Shown: in pieces, positions 27,707 through 38,522 of the stretch | Numbering within the stretch: the stretch's first letter is position 1 | How the letters are laid out: every line of letters starts with the position of its first letter | Source of the DNA: Paramecium pentaurelia | Taxonomy: Eukaryota; Ciliophora; Oligohymenophorea; Peniculida; Parameciidae | Direction: 5' to 3' | NCBI GenBank assembly: GCA_905183005.1 | Contig: CAJJDO010000006.1 | Location: forward strand, 294,035 to 358,034 | DNA length: 64,000 bases | The notes under the pieces: model-generated | What the model was told of the DNA's origin: nothing | The model's database searches: none | The model's input: only the letters and a program-made list of their open reading frames with translations | Made by a program: the position numbers and the translations under genes

Positions 27707-28765
27707 TCAAAATTATGTATTACGAGCAACTTCCTCCAAAACATCCTTTGCTGGACATTAATTCAAACTTTTTGGGTCGAATTCCTTACGATATTCACTA
27801 TTATATTAACCATTATATGAAGGATTTAAGTTTGCCTATTTTATTATAAAAAATAGATATATACATTTTGTTAGCTTTTAGCTGTAGGTACTCTATCTGT
27901 TCTAAATGGTTTATAAGAAGATTTAGCTATTGATTCAGCAGAGAATTACAAATCTGGTGGAGATAATGGAGATCTACATAAGTAATATTAATATACTTCA
28001 AAGCTTTATTCATGTTTTTACAACTCTATACTGGTGGGACTTGTACTCCTTAATAACTATCTTTATATATGCTCCTTCCCATAAAAGGCATTTCTTTTAT
28101 AACAGTAGGATTATTCTAAGGTAGTAATTAAGGTGTATCACCCATTCCCCAATTTAGGTACATATTGTTATAAGTTGACAATCCAGAGAAAGGGACTCCA
28201 CTTACTGTAGGTTTCTATGAATTCTTGTGTAATTCTGCTTTGTTATTATAGCCTGGAAAATCATGCTAAAGTATTAATATGTTAATAAATACTTTATATG
28301 TTGTCACATTTCCTAAATCTCCTTCTGCCTTAGGTTAGGTGAATATATTTTAATTATAACGAGACCCTGTTTCTGGTGTCTTCTTCTAGTATTCCTTTTA
28401 ATAAATAGTATAATTTCCATGTAATTAGGGTTTGTGTATGCAATTTTTACCATTACATTTGTGTTTACCACAGTTACATAATGCACATAGACATTTACCT
28501 TTTTGATTTATATTTAATGAAATATACCTCCTAAATGATCAAAGTATAAGGATACTTCAGTTTAATTGTCTCTATTTGTTTAAGAACTCATCAATCTGTC
28601 ATAAACTTCCTAAAATTCAGTGTATTATTTTACCTTCTTTTTACTGGATATTACATCATTATCGATAGTTTATGATGTATTGACAATTTGTTTTTAATTA
28701 GAAGAGAATTGTAAATTGGAATTAATCTTGTTAGAATTATTATGTTTTGTATTTTACTAAGCCAT
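27707..28765 (-). CDS. SAXO/FAM154-type axonemal microtubule-stabilising protein
   Basis: Four introns (29, 27, 23 and 29 nt) give 316 residues. After a Gln/Asn/Ser-rich lead comes the family's Cys-rich microtubule-binding signature, GKCLCALCNCGKHKC, about residues 75-90, equivalent to the CxCxxCxCGxHxC start of SAXO1/2. It is followed by YxxxY-type short repeats such as HGNYTIYQKEY and a C-terminal CPAKDVLEEVA. SAXO proteins bind and stabilise axonemal and centriolar microtubules. The downstream ATG at 28589-28591 is in frame; I chose the upstream one because the frame between them is open and the spacer otherwise would be coding-like. The lead before the Cys motif is longer than in animals, where the motif is near residue 5. 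Confidence 0.87.
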
Positions 28766-28858
28766 TTGCAAATAAGTTTTGATTTAATTATTAAATTTAT
28801 ATCGAAAATATTGAGTATAGATATTTTTGATGTGTTGTCTTTAATATAATATATAAAC

Positions 28859-29559
28859 TCATATTAACTAATTACATTTATTTATTTGCTCTAAATCATG
28901 AAATGATAGTGATAATTATTATTTAATGTTTGTTTTTAAGAATATTAACTCATCTGTTGGTACATATAGTATATCATACTCCGAATATTTTTCTTATTTT
29001 ATTTATTGTAATGTTGATGTTATTAGTATCTCTATACGATAGTAATATTTGAATTAATTTAAGGTTGATAGGAACTCTTTTGTGATCTTAGATTTGAGTT
29101 TACATTATGTTTACCAACTCTAATTCAGTTTCTCAATTACAGATTTGCTTCCCTCTTGAATAGCCTAGGTTGAATATTTGTACAAAATACCTCTTCAAGT
29201 TTATACAGAGAATAATTTGTTCTTATTATCGGTATATATTTTATGTTTAATAATTTTAGTATAACATCTACGCATACTTAAGTGATCAAATTGAATCTCT
29301 ATTTTTCCATGCATTTCAAAGGTTCGTTCTAATGAAATTTAATAGTTTATCAATAATTTACAAAATATAGATAGTGACACTCTTTCGGAATGTAATGAGA
29401 TAGATGTTCATATAGGGTTGATGAAAATTGCTCTGAATAATTTTCAGTCAATTTGAACACTATTTTTGGCAAAACCTCTTTGTTATTCACCATAAAACGA
29501 ATCACTATACAATCATTCTCTGATGACTCTTCCACTGAGATAATATTCTTCTAATCCAT
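28859..29559 (-). CDS. Hypothetical protein, 213 aa
   Basis: Two introns (33 and 26 nt) join three exons from ATG 29557-29559 to TGA 28859-28861. The N-terminal half has alternating strand-like segments (CIVIRFMVNNKEVLPKIVFKL), followed by a helical C-terminal half (EEAIQEGSKSVIEKLNQ). There is no membrane segment or known motif. Both exon junctions are needed for a continuous frame, which supports the gene model, but the function is unknown. Confidence 0.62.
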
Positions 29560-30301
29560 TATGTAAATTTTAAACTAGCTTTAATTAGTATTTTTATTAT
29601 TAATGATGGATTATACTTTCATAATGAGATTCAGAAACACTTCATCTAACTTTTTAGCTAAAACATGATTCAAATAATAATCAGAAATTTAGCAGAATAT
29701 TTTTTAAACTAATAAATAGTTGAGTTCATAGTAAATGATGTTTTACAGAATTACTTTAATTATTTCTAATATATTAATTTTCATCAACACATGAGTCAAA
29801 TTATTATAATAATTCTCATATTAAAAAAAGATGGTTATTTTTTTCATTAATAAAAATGAAATCCAACAGAATTAATAATTTTTCATTATAAAATTATCTT
29901 CACTCAATCAATTATTATTCTACTTTGTTCAGTGCTAGATTGATAAGAATTATAAATCAATAAAATTAACTAAACATAATTGAATTAAATTTGTTATTTT
30001 CAATAATCTAAACTATGAAATTATGTAAAATTTATAAATTTTAATATAAATTATTATAATAATCAAAATTATAATGATTGTCATTTATTCAGTAATTTTT
30101 GTTAATATTTTTGTAACTATATATATATATATTTCTTAAGATATTTAATCCTATGAATTCAATGTAATTATATTTATAACATTAAATATAATTACAATTT
30201 ATAAAAGTCCTATTTTCTTAGATATCAATTTATTTATAATTCTATAAATGTAATAGATAAGTTTTTTCTTTTTTTAAATATATATATATATATATTCAGA
30301 A
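29560..30301. other. Long non-coding spacer between two minus-strand genes
   Basis: About 740 bp contain no convincing frame on either strand. Two (AT)n tracts occur (about 30118-30132 and 30278-30295). It could hold the promoter of the 29559 gene, a decayed gene or a non-coding RNA; I see no structure that decides this. Confidence 0.45.
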
Positions 30302-31046
30302 TCATTTCTTTTATTTTTATAAGAAATCTTTAAATCCTTATTAAGGTCCTTTTTATTTGGTTCTCTCTCCTATCAATTTTAATTATTCTTCTTTTTCCAA
30401 TACTTCTGGTCTCTATTTTTAAAGTGCCAAGTATAATTAATCACTAGCTTTTTTACACTCAACACTTTTGCCATTATAAACTTATAAAGTAACTTTGATT
30501 ATATTATCCCAATCACAATTAAAATCAGAGGCTAATACTATTTTCACTAAGGTAGGATAAGAATGGGTTTGTAATTTCTATTGTAAATCTTCTTTTTTAC
30601 ATAGTTTGATTACAATGTGATATTACACAAAATCTAAATAAGATCATCAGAGTATGGTTTATGTGATAAAATTTCAAGTGTTTGTAATGCTTCATTTTTT
30701 AAAAACTTAAAATCACTTTCACATTTTTCAAATAATTTATGCAGAATTTTTTCATCATAAACATTATTGTGTTAGACTTAATATTTTAATTATTAATACT
30801 TGTTTCTTTAATTAACATCAATGCATTTTTTGATACATTACTTCTTATACTATCAGTTAATGGTTAAAGTTAATCCCACCATTCCTAAATTTTAAATTAA
30901 TCATTATGAAATTTATTTTATGCTCTTAAACTGTCTATAAATTAAAATTGTTATTTCCAATCACTTAGATCATTTTTCTAAATCTCTTAATCTTACAAAT
31001 TTTCAAAAGTTGTATATTAAACTTAATCTTATTATTGTTAATCCAT
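30302..31046 (-). CDS. HEAT/armadillo-like helical protein, 228 aa
   Basis: Two introns (23 and about 35 nt) restore one frame from ATG 31044-31046 to TGA 30302-30304. The middle has paired helices with HEAT-like spacing (KLFEKCESDFKFLKNEALQ, LEILSHKPYSDDLIQIL), and the C-terminus is Lys/Gln-rich and basic (GERTKQKGPQQGFKDFLQK). The arrangement resembles a small TOG- or HEAT-type adaptor, but there are too few repeats to assign one. The second intron could end three bases later without changing the frame. No family is recognised. Confidence 0.6.
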
Positions 31047-31272
31047 AAATTTATGAAAATAATTAAACTAAATAATATAAATACATTTCTTAAAAATACA
31101 TATTTGATTAATCATACCTTAAGGTTTTACTTAATTAGAAATATTAAATTAGAATTTATATTGAAATTAGTATTCATTATGTTCTTTTTGTTATATTATA
31201 ATATATGACATATTCTTTTTCTAAAAATAAAATAAATTCAAGAAATTTAAATAAAAAATTAATTTTTTATTA

Positions 31273-33979
31273 ATGATAACCCAATCACCTTTTTAGTCAC
31301 TTTTTGAAAATATCATTGGATAAATGAAAAGAGGAGAAAGTTAGAGTGCTTTGATTGAAATAGATAGATAATTAAAAAGGCCAAAATTTAATCAGACTGA
31401 AAAAAAATAATTACAATTATTGAAAGGATCAATATTAGTATAGATTGGAGCATTAGGTGATGCTAAAAAAATATTGAATGAAAATTTAAATGAAGCTGAA
31501 TTAGAAGTCATTTAATTGTATTCTAATTTATGTAAAGATCTAAATATGATGAATAATTATTTTGAAAAATTCAAACCATAAAATTTGGAATAAATAAAAG
31601 AATTTTATTCATAATTGATATAAGGTCATAGATTTTAAGAGGCATCATCATATGCTATTAAAATTTTTAAGGCAGAAGGAGAAAAAAATTAAGAATTTAT
31701 GATGGAATATATTGTATTATTGAGTTAAAAGGAAGATATGGGAGGCAAAATTACAGAAATGTTTATTGATAAGGTGGCAAAAAATATCAAATTAGAGAAG
31801 TAAAAATTTTAAATGATATAGCAATTTGAAGCTTTGTACAAATGAAGAATTAGGAGCTTAATTAATTAAATTTTAGTTGAAATTTTATTAGAATAACAAA
31901 AACAAAAATGTGGATAAAGTTTAATAAATTTTAGATAATCATAGTGTTTTATTTGTAGAATATTAATAAAATGCAGCAATTTCTTTGTGGATTTATCAAA
32001 ATAATCCTTCAGGTATATAATTAATAAAATAATTTTTAGAATTTACTTATGAATAAACTCTTAAATATCATTATTAAGTGTATAATTCATTAGCTACAGA
32101 TTAAATACTTATTAATTTTGAATGTTAAGAATAATTAGTATTAGCATTTTATACTGAAGTATTTTAATTAGAAATTGAATAAATAGAAAAACCCTTTTAA
32201 ATAGTTCCTAAAGATAAATTATTGAGTCACATTTATAATAGTTGTTAATTATTATTAAAAACAATAACAAATAGTTTAGCTTTAAAACAACTTATACTCA
32301 TTTCATTAAAAATATTAAACTTATCATAAAATCCTAATATTGAAGAGATTTTAAGATTGGTTGAGTTGCTATTTTAATAATAAGGAGATAAATATACATT
32401 TTGTACTGAATTATTTAAAGCAATTCCAAAAATAAAATTACATAAAGAAATATACAATACTATTCAAAAAGTAAAAACATAATCTAAGTCTAAAGAGGCA
32501 GAAACTATAGCACATATTAATTTGAAAAAATTAGAAATTTATATTTCAGAAGAACCTACAAAATATTTAGATGAATTAATAACATTATATCAATCTTATC
32601 CTGTTCCAGAAAAGGTTGAAAAAGGAGATAGATTATTATAAGATGAATATTTAATGATTGCTATTGATATTCTGTATGATGTAAATGATTTTGAAAAGAT
32701 AATAAAAAGTTTAGAATTAATAGATTTAGGATTAAAAAATTCACCATATAATTTTGATTTCTTATTTAGATAAATTATTTTATTATCTGAATTAGGATTA
32801 GTAGAATAGGCTATTGAATCTCTAACAAGATTAGATATAAAAGGAGTTTAATTTGAAACATTAGGTATGTCTTTTGCAAAATCCTTTCTTGAATTTGGAG
32901 GTAATTTAGATTAAGTTGAAAGAAAAAATTAATAAGCTTTAATATTTTATTTAGAAAATGTAAGAGAATCTAAGAAAAATTTATTGACATCATTTAAAAT
33001 GAAGAATTATGTACCATTTGAATCATTTCATTAATTTGAAGACTGGATTTCAAATTCTTATATTAAATTAATTTATTATTTTGTATAATGCACTTTATTT
33101 AATGAGAAACAGAAATAATAGAGTAATGTAGAATATTTTTGTGAGTAAATTTAAAATAAATTAAAATCACCTTCAACTTTCTCAATTTAAGAAACTCATT
33201 TCCAAAGCTATTTTATTAGAGAATTTAATAATAATAATTTAAAATATGATAATTATATTGGAATATATCAAAGTCAAAAATAATTACTTTTAGAAACTTT
33301 ATTTTTATCTGTAAATATATAATTTTTTATTCTATTTAGTTTAATAATGAATTATTGGAATTAAAAAATGATATCTAAAATGTTTAAAAAGTTTTGAATG
33401 CATATAAAGAAATTGTGAATGTCCAATAAAATTATTAAGAGATTAACCTAAATTATAGAAACCAATTAGAAAATTAACCTATGTAAATAAATTATCTATT
33501 TGATTACAATGAGTAAGTTTTGAAAAATTAATATAACTAGGTTTATTATTCAAGAGAGAGAACTTAGATTGTCAATTGCTAGATTTTATATATCTATATA
33601 TCAACCTCAAAATGATATTCCAACAAATGATTATTTAGTTGATCTATCAAAACTATAGGATCTATAAAATATCATTCAAAAAGTATTAAATTGTTAAGAA
33701 ATGCCAACAAATTCAATAAGAATACTGAATCGTTTATACAAGAACATCTTTCCAATTTTTATACTCCTTATAAAGCATTAAGCTGAAATAAAATAAAAAT
33801 TATTTTCATTATAAAAAAAAGCTTAAGGTGATGCCAAGAATATTTTGGATAAAGCCCATAAATAAATAGTTTAGACTTTAAATACTTTTAAAGAAGAATT
33901 GGTTCAATTAAGTACAAAATTATTGATGTTTATTAAAAATGAATTTCCACAATAGATTAAATAACAATTAAAGTATTGA
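31273..33979 (+). CDS. NatB N-terminal acetyltransferase auxiliary subunit (NAA25/MDM20-like)
   Basis: Four introns (18, 25, 29 and 28 nt) give 868 residues ending at TGA 33977-33979. The protein is a superhelix of TPR-like helical pairs. The best family signature is GLVEQAIESLTRLDIKGVQF followed by ETLG, matching the conserved MDM20 segment in which a helix pair ends in an aspartate-Lys-x-(I/V)-Q-x-(D/E)-T-(I/L)-G motif. NAA25 anchors the catalytic NAA20 to the ribosome so that Met-Asp/Glu/Asn/Gln N-termini are acetylated co-translationally. The length is close to animal NAA25 (about 970). The first intron, 31836-31853, is only 18 nt; it is required because it removes an in-frame TGA. Confidence 0.82.
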
Positions 33980-33983
33980 TTAT

Positions 33984-34106
33984 ATGATGAATTTTAGTAA
34001 ATCTCTAAATAACAAAGAGATGATACAAATTTTAGAATCGAATTTACAGTTTTAAGCTTTATCAATATAATCAATGATTGAAGAAAAGTTAAAGCAGTTG
34101 AAATGA
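33984..34106 (+). CDS. Possible 40-residue micro-ORF
   Basis: An ATG five bases after the NAA25 stop opens a 40-codon frame ending at TGA 34104-34106. It encodes a mildly amphipathic peptide (SLNNKEMIQILESNLQ). It may be a real small protein, a 3'-UTR ORF or chance. It ends 23 bp from the stop of the next, converging gene. Confidence 0.3.
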
Positions 34107-34129
34107 AAATAATATAAATATTAAAAATT

Positions 34130-34678
34130 TCATTTAAGTACTAATTAGATTTAAGAGATAATAATTGAGATTTCTTATGCTAATAATTCAGGATTTTCGA
34201 ATTGATTAATCTTTTCTAATCTTATCCAATTTTCCTTTATAATTATATGCACTTAATCTAATTTTTATATTATCTATATTAAATCTACTTAAGAGAAACC
34301 TATCCATTAATAACATAACCATAATTTATTCACTTTCCTCATTTCCATTAAATTAGATAAATTTTCAAAATATCCTTGCTAATTTCTCAAAATTTAGTTA
34401 AAAAGTGGAAATTCCGGTTATTCTTTAAGTGTAAAGAAACAAAATAATTCCTCAACGTTTGAAATAAAATTTACAAAATAGGTGGTAAAATCATCTAGTT
34501 TTTCAAATTCTATTAACATTTTGTAAATACAAAATAACCTACCTTCTCCATTTATTGATTAAATTTTCACAAAAGAATTAGAAATAATAAATAAGACAAA
34601 AACTTCGTTACTATATATTGCAGAAGCTATATTTTGAATTTTCTTCTTGGTATTTGTTTTTGTAAGTTATTCATTCAT
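34130..34678 (-). CDS. Hypothetical protein, 182 aa
   Basis: One uninterrupted frame runs from ATG 34676-34678 to TGA 34130-34132. The protein appears globular and helical, with a hydrophobic segment at residues 25-45 (EVFVLFIISNSFVKIQSING) and many aromatics (EELFCFFTLKEQPEFPLF; KLWLCYQWIGFSQ). No signal sequence or catalytic motif is evident. Length and the absence of TGA over 182 codons in AT-rich DNA support a real gene. The family is not recognised. Confidence 0.65.
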
Positions 34679-34805
34679 AAAGATTAAATTGCTATTAAAA
34701 AAATTTATTCTATTCTATTCAATTGTATTTATTTGATTAAAATTCCAAATTAAAAATTATGACGAGGAAACTTATAATTATATTTAAATTATTTTAAGTT
34801 TTATA

Positions 34806-36827
34806 ATGCCTCCTAAAAAACCCAAATAAATTGATCCTTAATTATAATAGGTTTTTTATTAAAATAAATCATAGGAACAATTTGAAAAATGGAAAGAAAG
34901 TGATGAATTTAGAGTTTGGAATGAACTTAAAATGATCTCGAAATCCTTAGATACAAATATTTCTGAAACAACTAAAGATTTAACAGGAAATTGGCAAGTA
35001 AATCTTATGTTAATGTAGATATATCATAACAAATTGTTTGAATTGTGCTAAGTCTTTAAGTGCAAACCTAAATTTAAATATATAGATCATGTTCATATTC
35101 GAAGTGCTTTCTTTGCTCAAGAAGATATTGAAATAAATAAACAAATCATAAAACAATATATTGATGGAATATATTGTGCTGTAGAGAAGTTAGATAAAGA
35201 TCGTGGAAATCATGTTAAATAGGCATTTGCAAAAATATATAGAAGTAAATTATATAATAACAATTTTAGCTTTGGAAGATCATAAGTTTTTAGAAATGAG
35301 TGCAGAAAATTATCAGGCTGAAAGAAAAAACCTATAAACTTTATTGAATGAATTTGTTAAGAAATTACCTATTCTAATTAAAATTAGTCATAAACTTATA
35401 GAAGAACGTTTAATGCAAGTTACAGCTCCTTTAAGAGCACTCTTAGAAATTAATAAGAAATTAATATTCTTTGATTTGAGAAATATTGCACATAGAGAAA
35501 GAATGATAAGAGATTTTATATTGAAAGCAGATATTGAATAATATTGTATTTGCTTACAAGAATGTTAAAGGATTTTATTAGAATCTTAAGCTATTAAAGC
35601 AAATCCTAATGTTAAACTTATTTTTAATAAATTAGCTTATGAAAATTGGTAAGTTATCTATTAGATATATATATATTAGGCAAAATAATAAAATTGAGTT
35701 TTTTTATCTTAAACCATTACTTGATGCATTTGAAAAGATGAGAAGAAATTTATTCTGCTTAATGCTCAAAGGAATAAATTTTTATAAAGCACCCTTAATG
35801 GAAAATTAAGTAAATTATATTAATATTTAATAGTAATTTGTAATTGATATTAATGAAGTCATAAAGGCAGAATTAATAAGTGAACATTTACTTGGATCAC
35901 CTCTCAAAAGAGACTAAATAAATTTTGTATTTAAAGTGTTAAACATTATTTATCATGCCAATCCATAAGCAAGAGAATTTCTACTTAGGAAAGATGAAAA
36001 TTGTATGAAAGGAAGTATTCCAAAATTAATTGTATATCATACAATATTACATATGAGAATTTGGAAGGATAGAAAAAAGGAAGATGAATTAAAATAATAG
36101 AAATTAGAATAATAAGACTTATTAAAGTAAACCTAACTTTAACATTCATAATTATAAAATATATAAGATGAAAATCTGGCTAATACTTAAACTAGTGTTT
36201 ATATGTCTCCAGAAAAGAAAAGATAATTAGAAGAAGAATAAAAAAAAAAAGAAGAAGAATTAAGATTGGCTGAAGAAACAGCAAGAGAGAAAGAGTAATA
36301 ATCTTTAATGGAAAAGTATGGAAGATATTGGTTATGGGATTTTTATTGTACATAAGAAAATAGAGATATATTTGAAGATTGTGTGGAAAGAGTTAGACAT
36401 ATTAATGTAGCAGTTTAATAAGATATTGAAGATGAAATAATAAAAGAAGGTATGATACCAAAGTAATTCAATTATTTCAATCCTTTATAGGATTCGTAAC
36501 AGATAAATTTAATAAAATGATCCTAGCTTATTATTTAATGAATTACGTAAGAAAGATTATGATAATTAATATGTTTTAATGAGAAGACCTCCAGAATTAT
36601 GGAATTATCCTAAGATAATTGAAGAAAAACATTAATTTAGAGCAATTGCTGATCCTAAAAAATGTTATATAGATTAAAGAATCGAAAATTTAGAAGAGAG
36701 AATAAATCTATTAGCAAACCATTTATAAACATACAAACCATAAACTTGGAAAGAATTAATTGAAAGAGTTGTAGATGCATTAAAGGAAACCTACATTTAA
36801 GAACCCAATTAAATTGATGAATAATGA
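34806..36827 (+). CDS. Large helical protein of unrecognised family, 645 aa
   Basis: Three introns (25, 31 and 28 nt) join a frame from ATG 34806 to TGA 36825-36827. The N-terminus is Lys/Pro/Gln-rich (MPPKKPKQID). Residues 25-420 form a long array of helices containing HVHIRSAFFAQEDIEINKQI, ending in a Gln/Glu coiled coil (about 425-480; RQLEEEQKKKEEELRLAEE). A distinct C-terminal block follows, with YGRYWLWDFYC, RRPPELWNYP and a final helix (RIENLEERINLLANH). Its head-to-head partner on the other side is CFAP45, whose stop is only 6 bp away. A ciliary role is a guess from composition and surroundings. Confidence 0.78.
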
Positions 36828-36833
36828 ATTTGT

Positions 36834-38474
36834 TCAAATTAATATATTAATTTTTTTCCTTGATAATTCTGCTTTATATTTATCTGGAATTGCATTGTCA
36901 TTTAATGTCTTTAATTTAGTTTCTTTGATATTCTCTAATAATTTCTTCTCATTTAACATTTTATCTCTTATTTTTTTACCTTCCTCTAATCTTAAAATAT
37001 TAAGATTAATGAATATACTTATCTCTTTCTTCTTGTTTTCTTTTTTCCTCATTAAGAGATATTTATTTTCTTAATTCATCAGCATGCTTTTTTACTAATG
37101 CTTCTTTTTCATGATGTAATTTCAATTCATTTTCTCTCTCTTATTTTTATTTCTATATTACTCTTTAAAATTCATCTCTTTCTAATCTAGCCTATATAAT
37201 ATATAAATATTTTAATATACTTATTCTTCTAATCTCTCTTGTTTTTCAAATTATTGTAATTTTCTAGCTTCTTAAACTTCATGATTTAATTTCATTTTCC
37301 ATTCTGCTTCTTTTCTTTCTTTTTCTCTTGCTTATCTTTCATTTTATTCCATAGCTCTTTTGGCTCTTAATGCATCTAATTCTGCTTATCTATCTTAAGC
37401 TTTTTCTTGCATTTCTCTTAATCTTTAAACTTCTCTCTCTTTTTCTTCCTTTATTCTTCTTTGCTCTTCTAATAATTCTGCTTCCTTCTATGCTTTTTAT
37501 AAATTGTATTTGACAATCATTTCTTCTTCCTCTCTTTCTTCCAATTTTCTTTTCTCTTTCACTAAAATAGCTCTATCATTTGCTTCTAAGATTTCTTCTT
37601 AAACCTTTTATTAAGTAATCTTCTTCTGCATAGCCTTCTATTATTCTTCTTATTAAAGCTATTTAATTTATTTAAGCATTATTTATCCTTCTCTTTCTTA
37701 TTCTTCTTTATCTTTTAAACGAATAAGTTCTCTTTCCTTTATTTATTCAATAATAATATCATGACCATGTTTTTATTCAACTTTTCTATGTTTATCTTTT
37801 TCTTCATGATATTTAATAGATTTAAGTCTTTCAATTTCCATCATTAAATCTTTACGTTTCTCTTATACTTTATATTATTCATGAAGTTCTTTCTTTTCTT
37901 ATAATTGCTTATCTCGAACAGTTACACATTTTGCATACATAACCATTTTGTTCATTTCCTTTACATCATCCATCTATTCATTCATAATCTCTGCTGCCTA
38001 ACAAAGAATAAAAACAATAATTTACCCTTGCAATAAGTGAATCTTTGACCACTTTATCTTCTTCTTACTAAGTTGAAAGAGGCACTTATTTTTTCTTTTC
38101 TTCCTCCATTTGTAACATCTTTTGCTTTTTAGCTTTTGCTGCAGCCATCTACTTCTCTTTTTATTCCTCTAGCAATTTTTTCTAGTATAATTATTCTTCT
38201 TTGGTCGTTATGATAGCATTATTCTGGAAATATAGAAAATATAAGTAATACCTTCATTCTTTATAATTCAGCTTCCCCAATAAGGACAACTTCTGGATTA
38301 GACACATCTCCATTCCTAACATTTTTTACAACAGATTATATCTATTCTTCGGTTCTGGGCTTGCCTATATTCAAATTGATAATCTTACTTTATATTTCCT
38401 CAACAACTGGAGCCTTTTTAATCTTCCCACTTAGTTTACTATTCTAAGAATAAATAATATCAATGATATACCAT
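36834..38474 (-). CDS. CFAP45 (CCDC19) microtubule inner protein
   Basis: The product is about 500 residues, almost wholly coiled coil rich in Glu, Lys, Arg and Gln. Its identity rests on both ends: the N-terminal block around ELQRMKNNAIITTKEEQ, matching the family's start, and the C-terminus LNDNAIPDKYKAELSRKKI, the counterpart of the LPEKY..E.ERK ending. CFAP45 lies inside axonemal doublet microtubules and supports ciliary beating. The initiator ATG (38472-38474) is directly followed by an intron (38444-38471, 28 nt), so exon 1 encodes only Met. Further introns are seen near 38230-38257, 38002-38029 and 37193-37221; one more remains unplaced to balance the frame. Confidence 0.88.
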
Positions 38475-38522
38475 TATTTTTCAAAAATAGTTTATATAAT
38501 ATAATAAATATATAAATCGAAA

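Noticed and set aside
29560..30301. Possible tRNA or structured RNA gene in the long spacer
   Set aside because: No cloverleaf, A/B box or GC-rich stems visible; only AT tracts.
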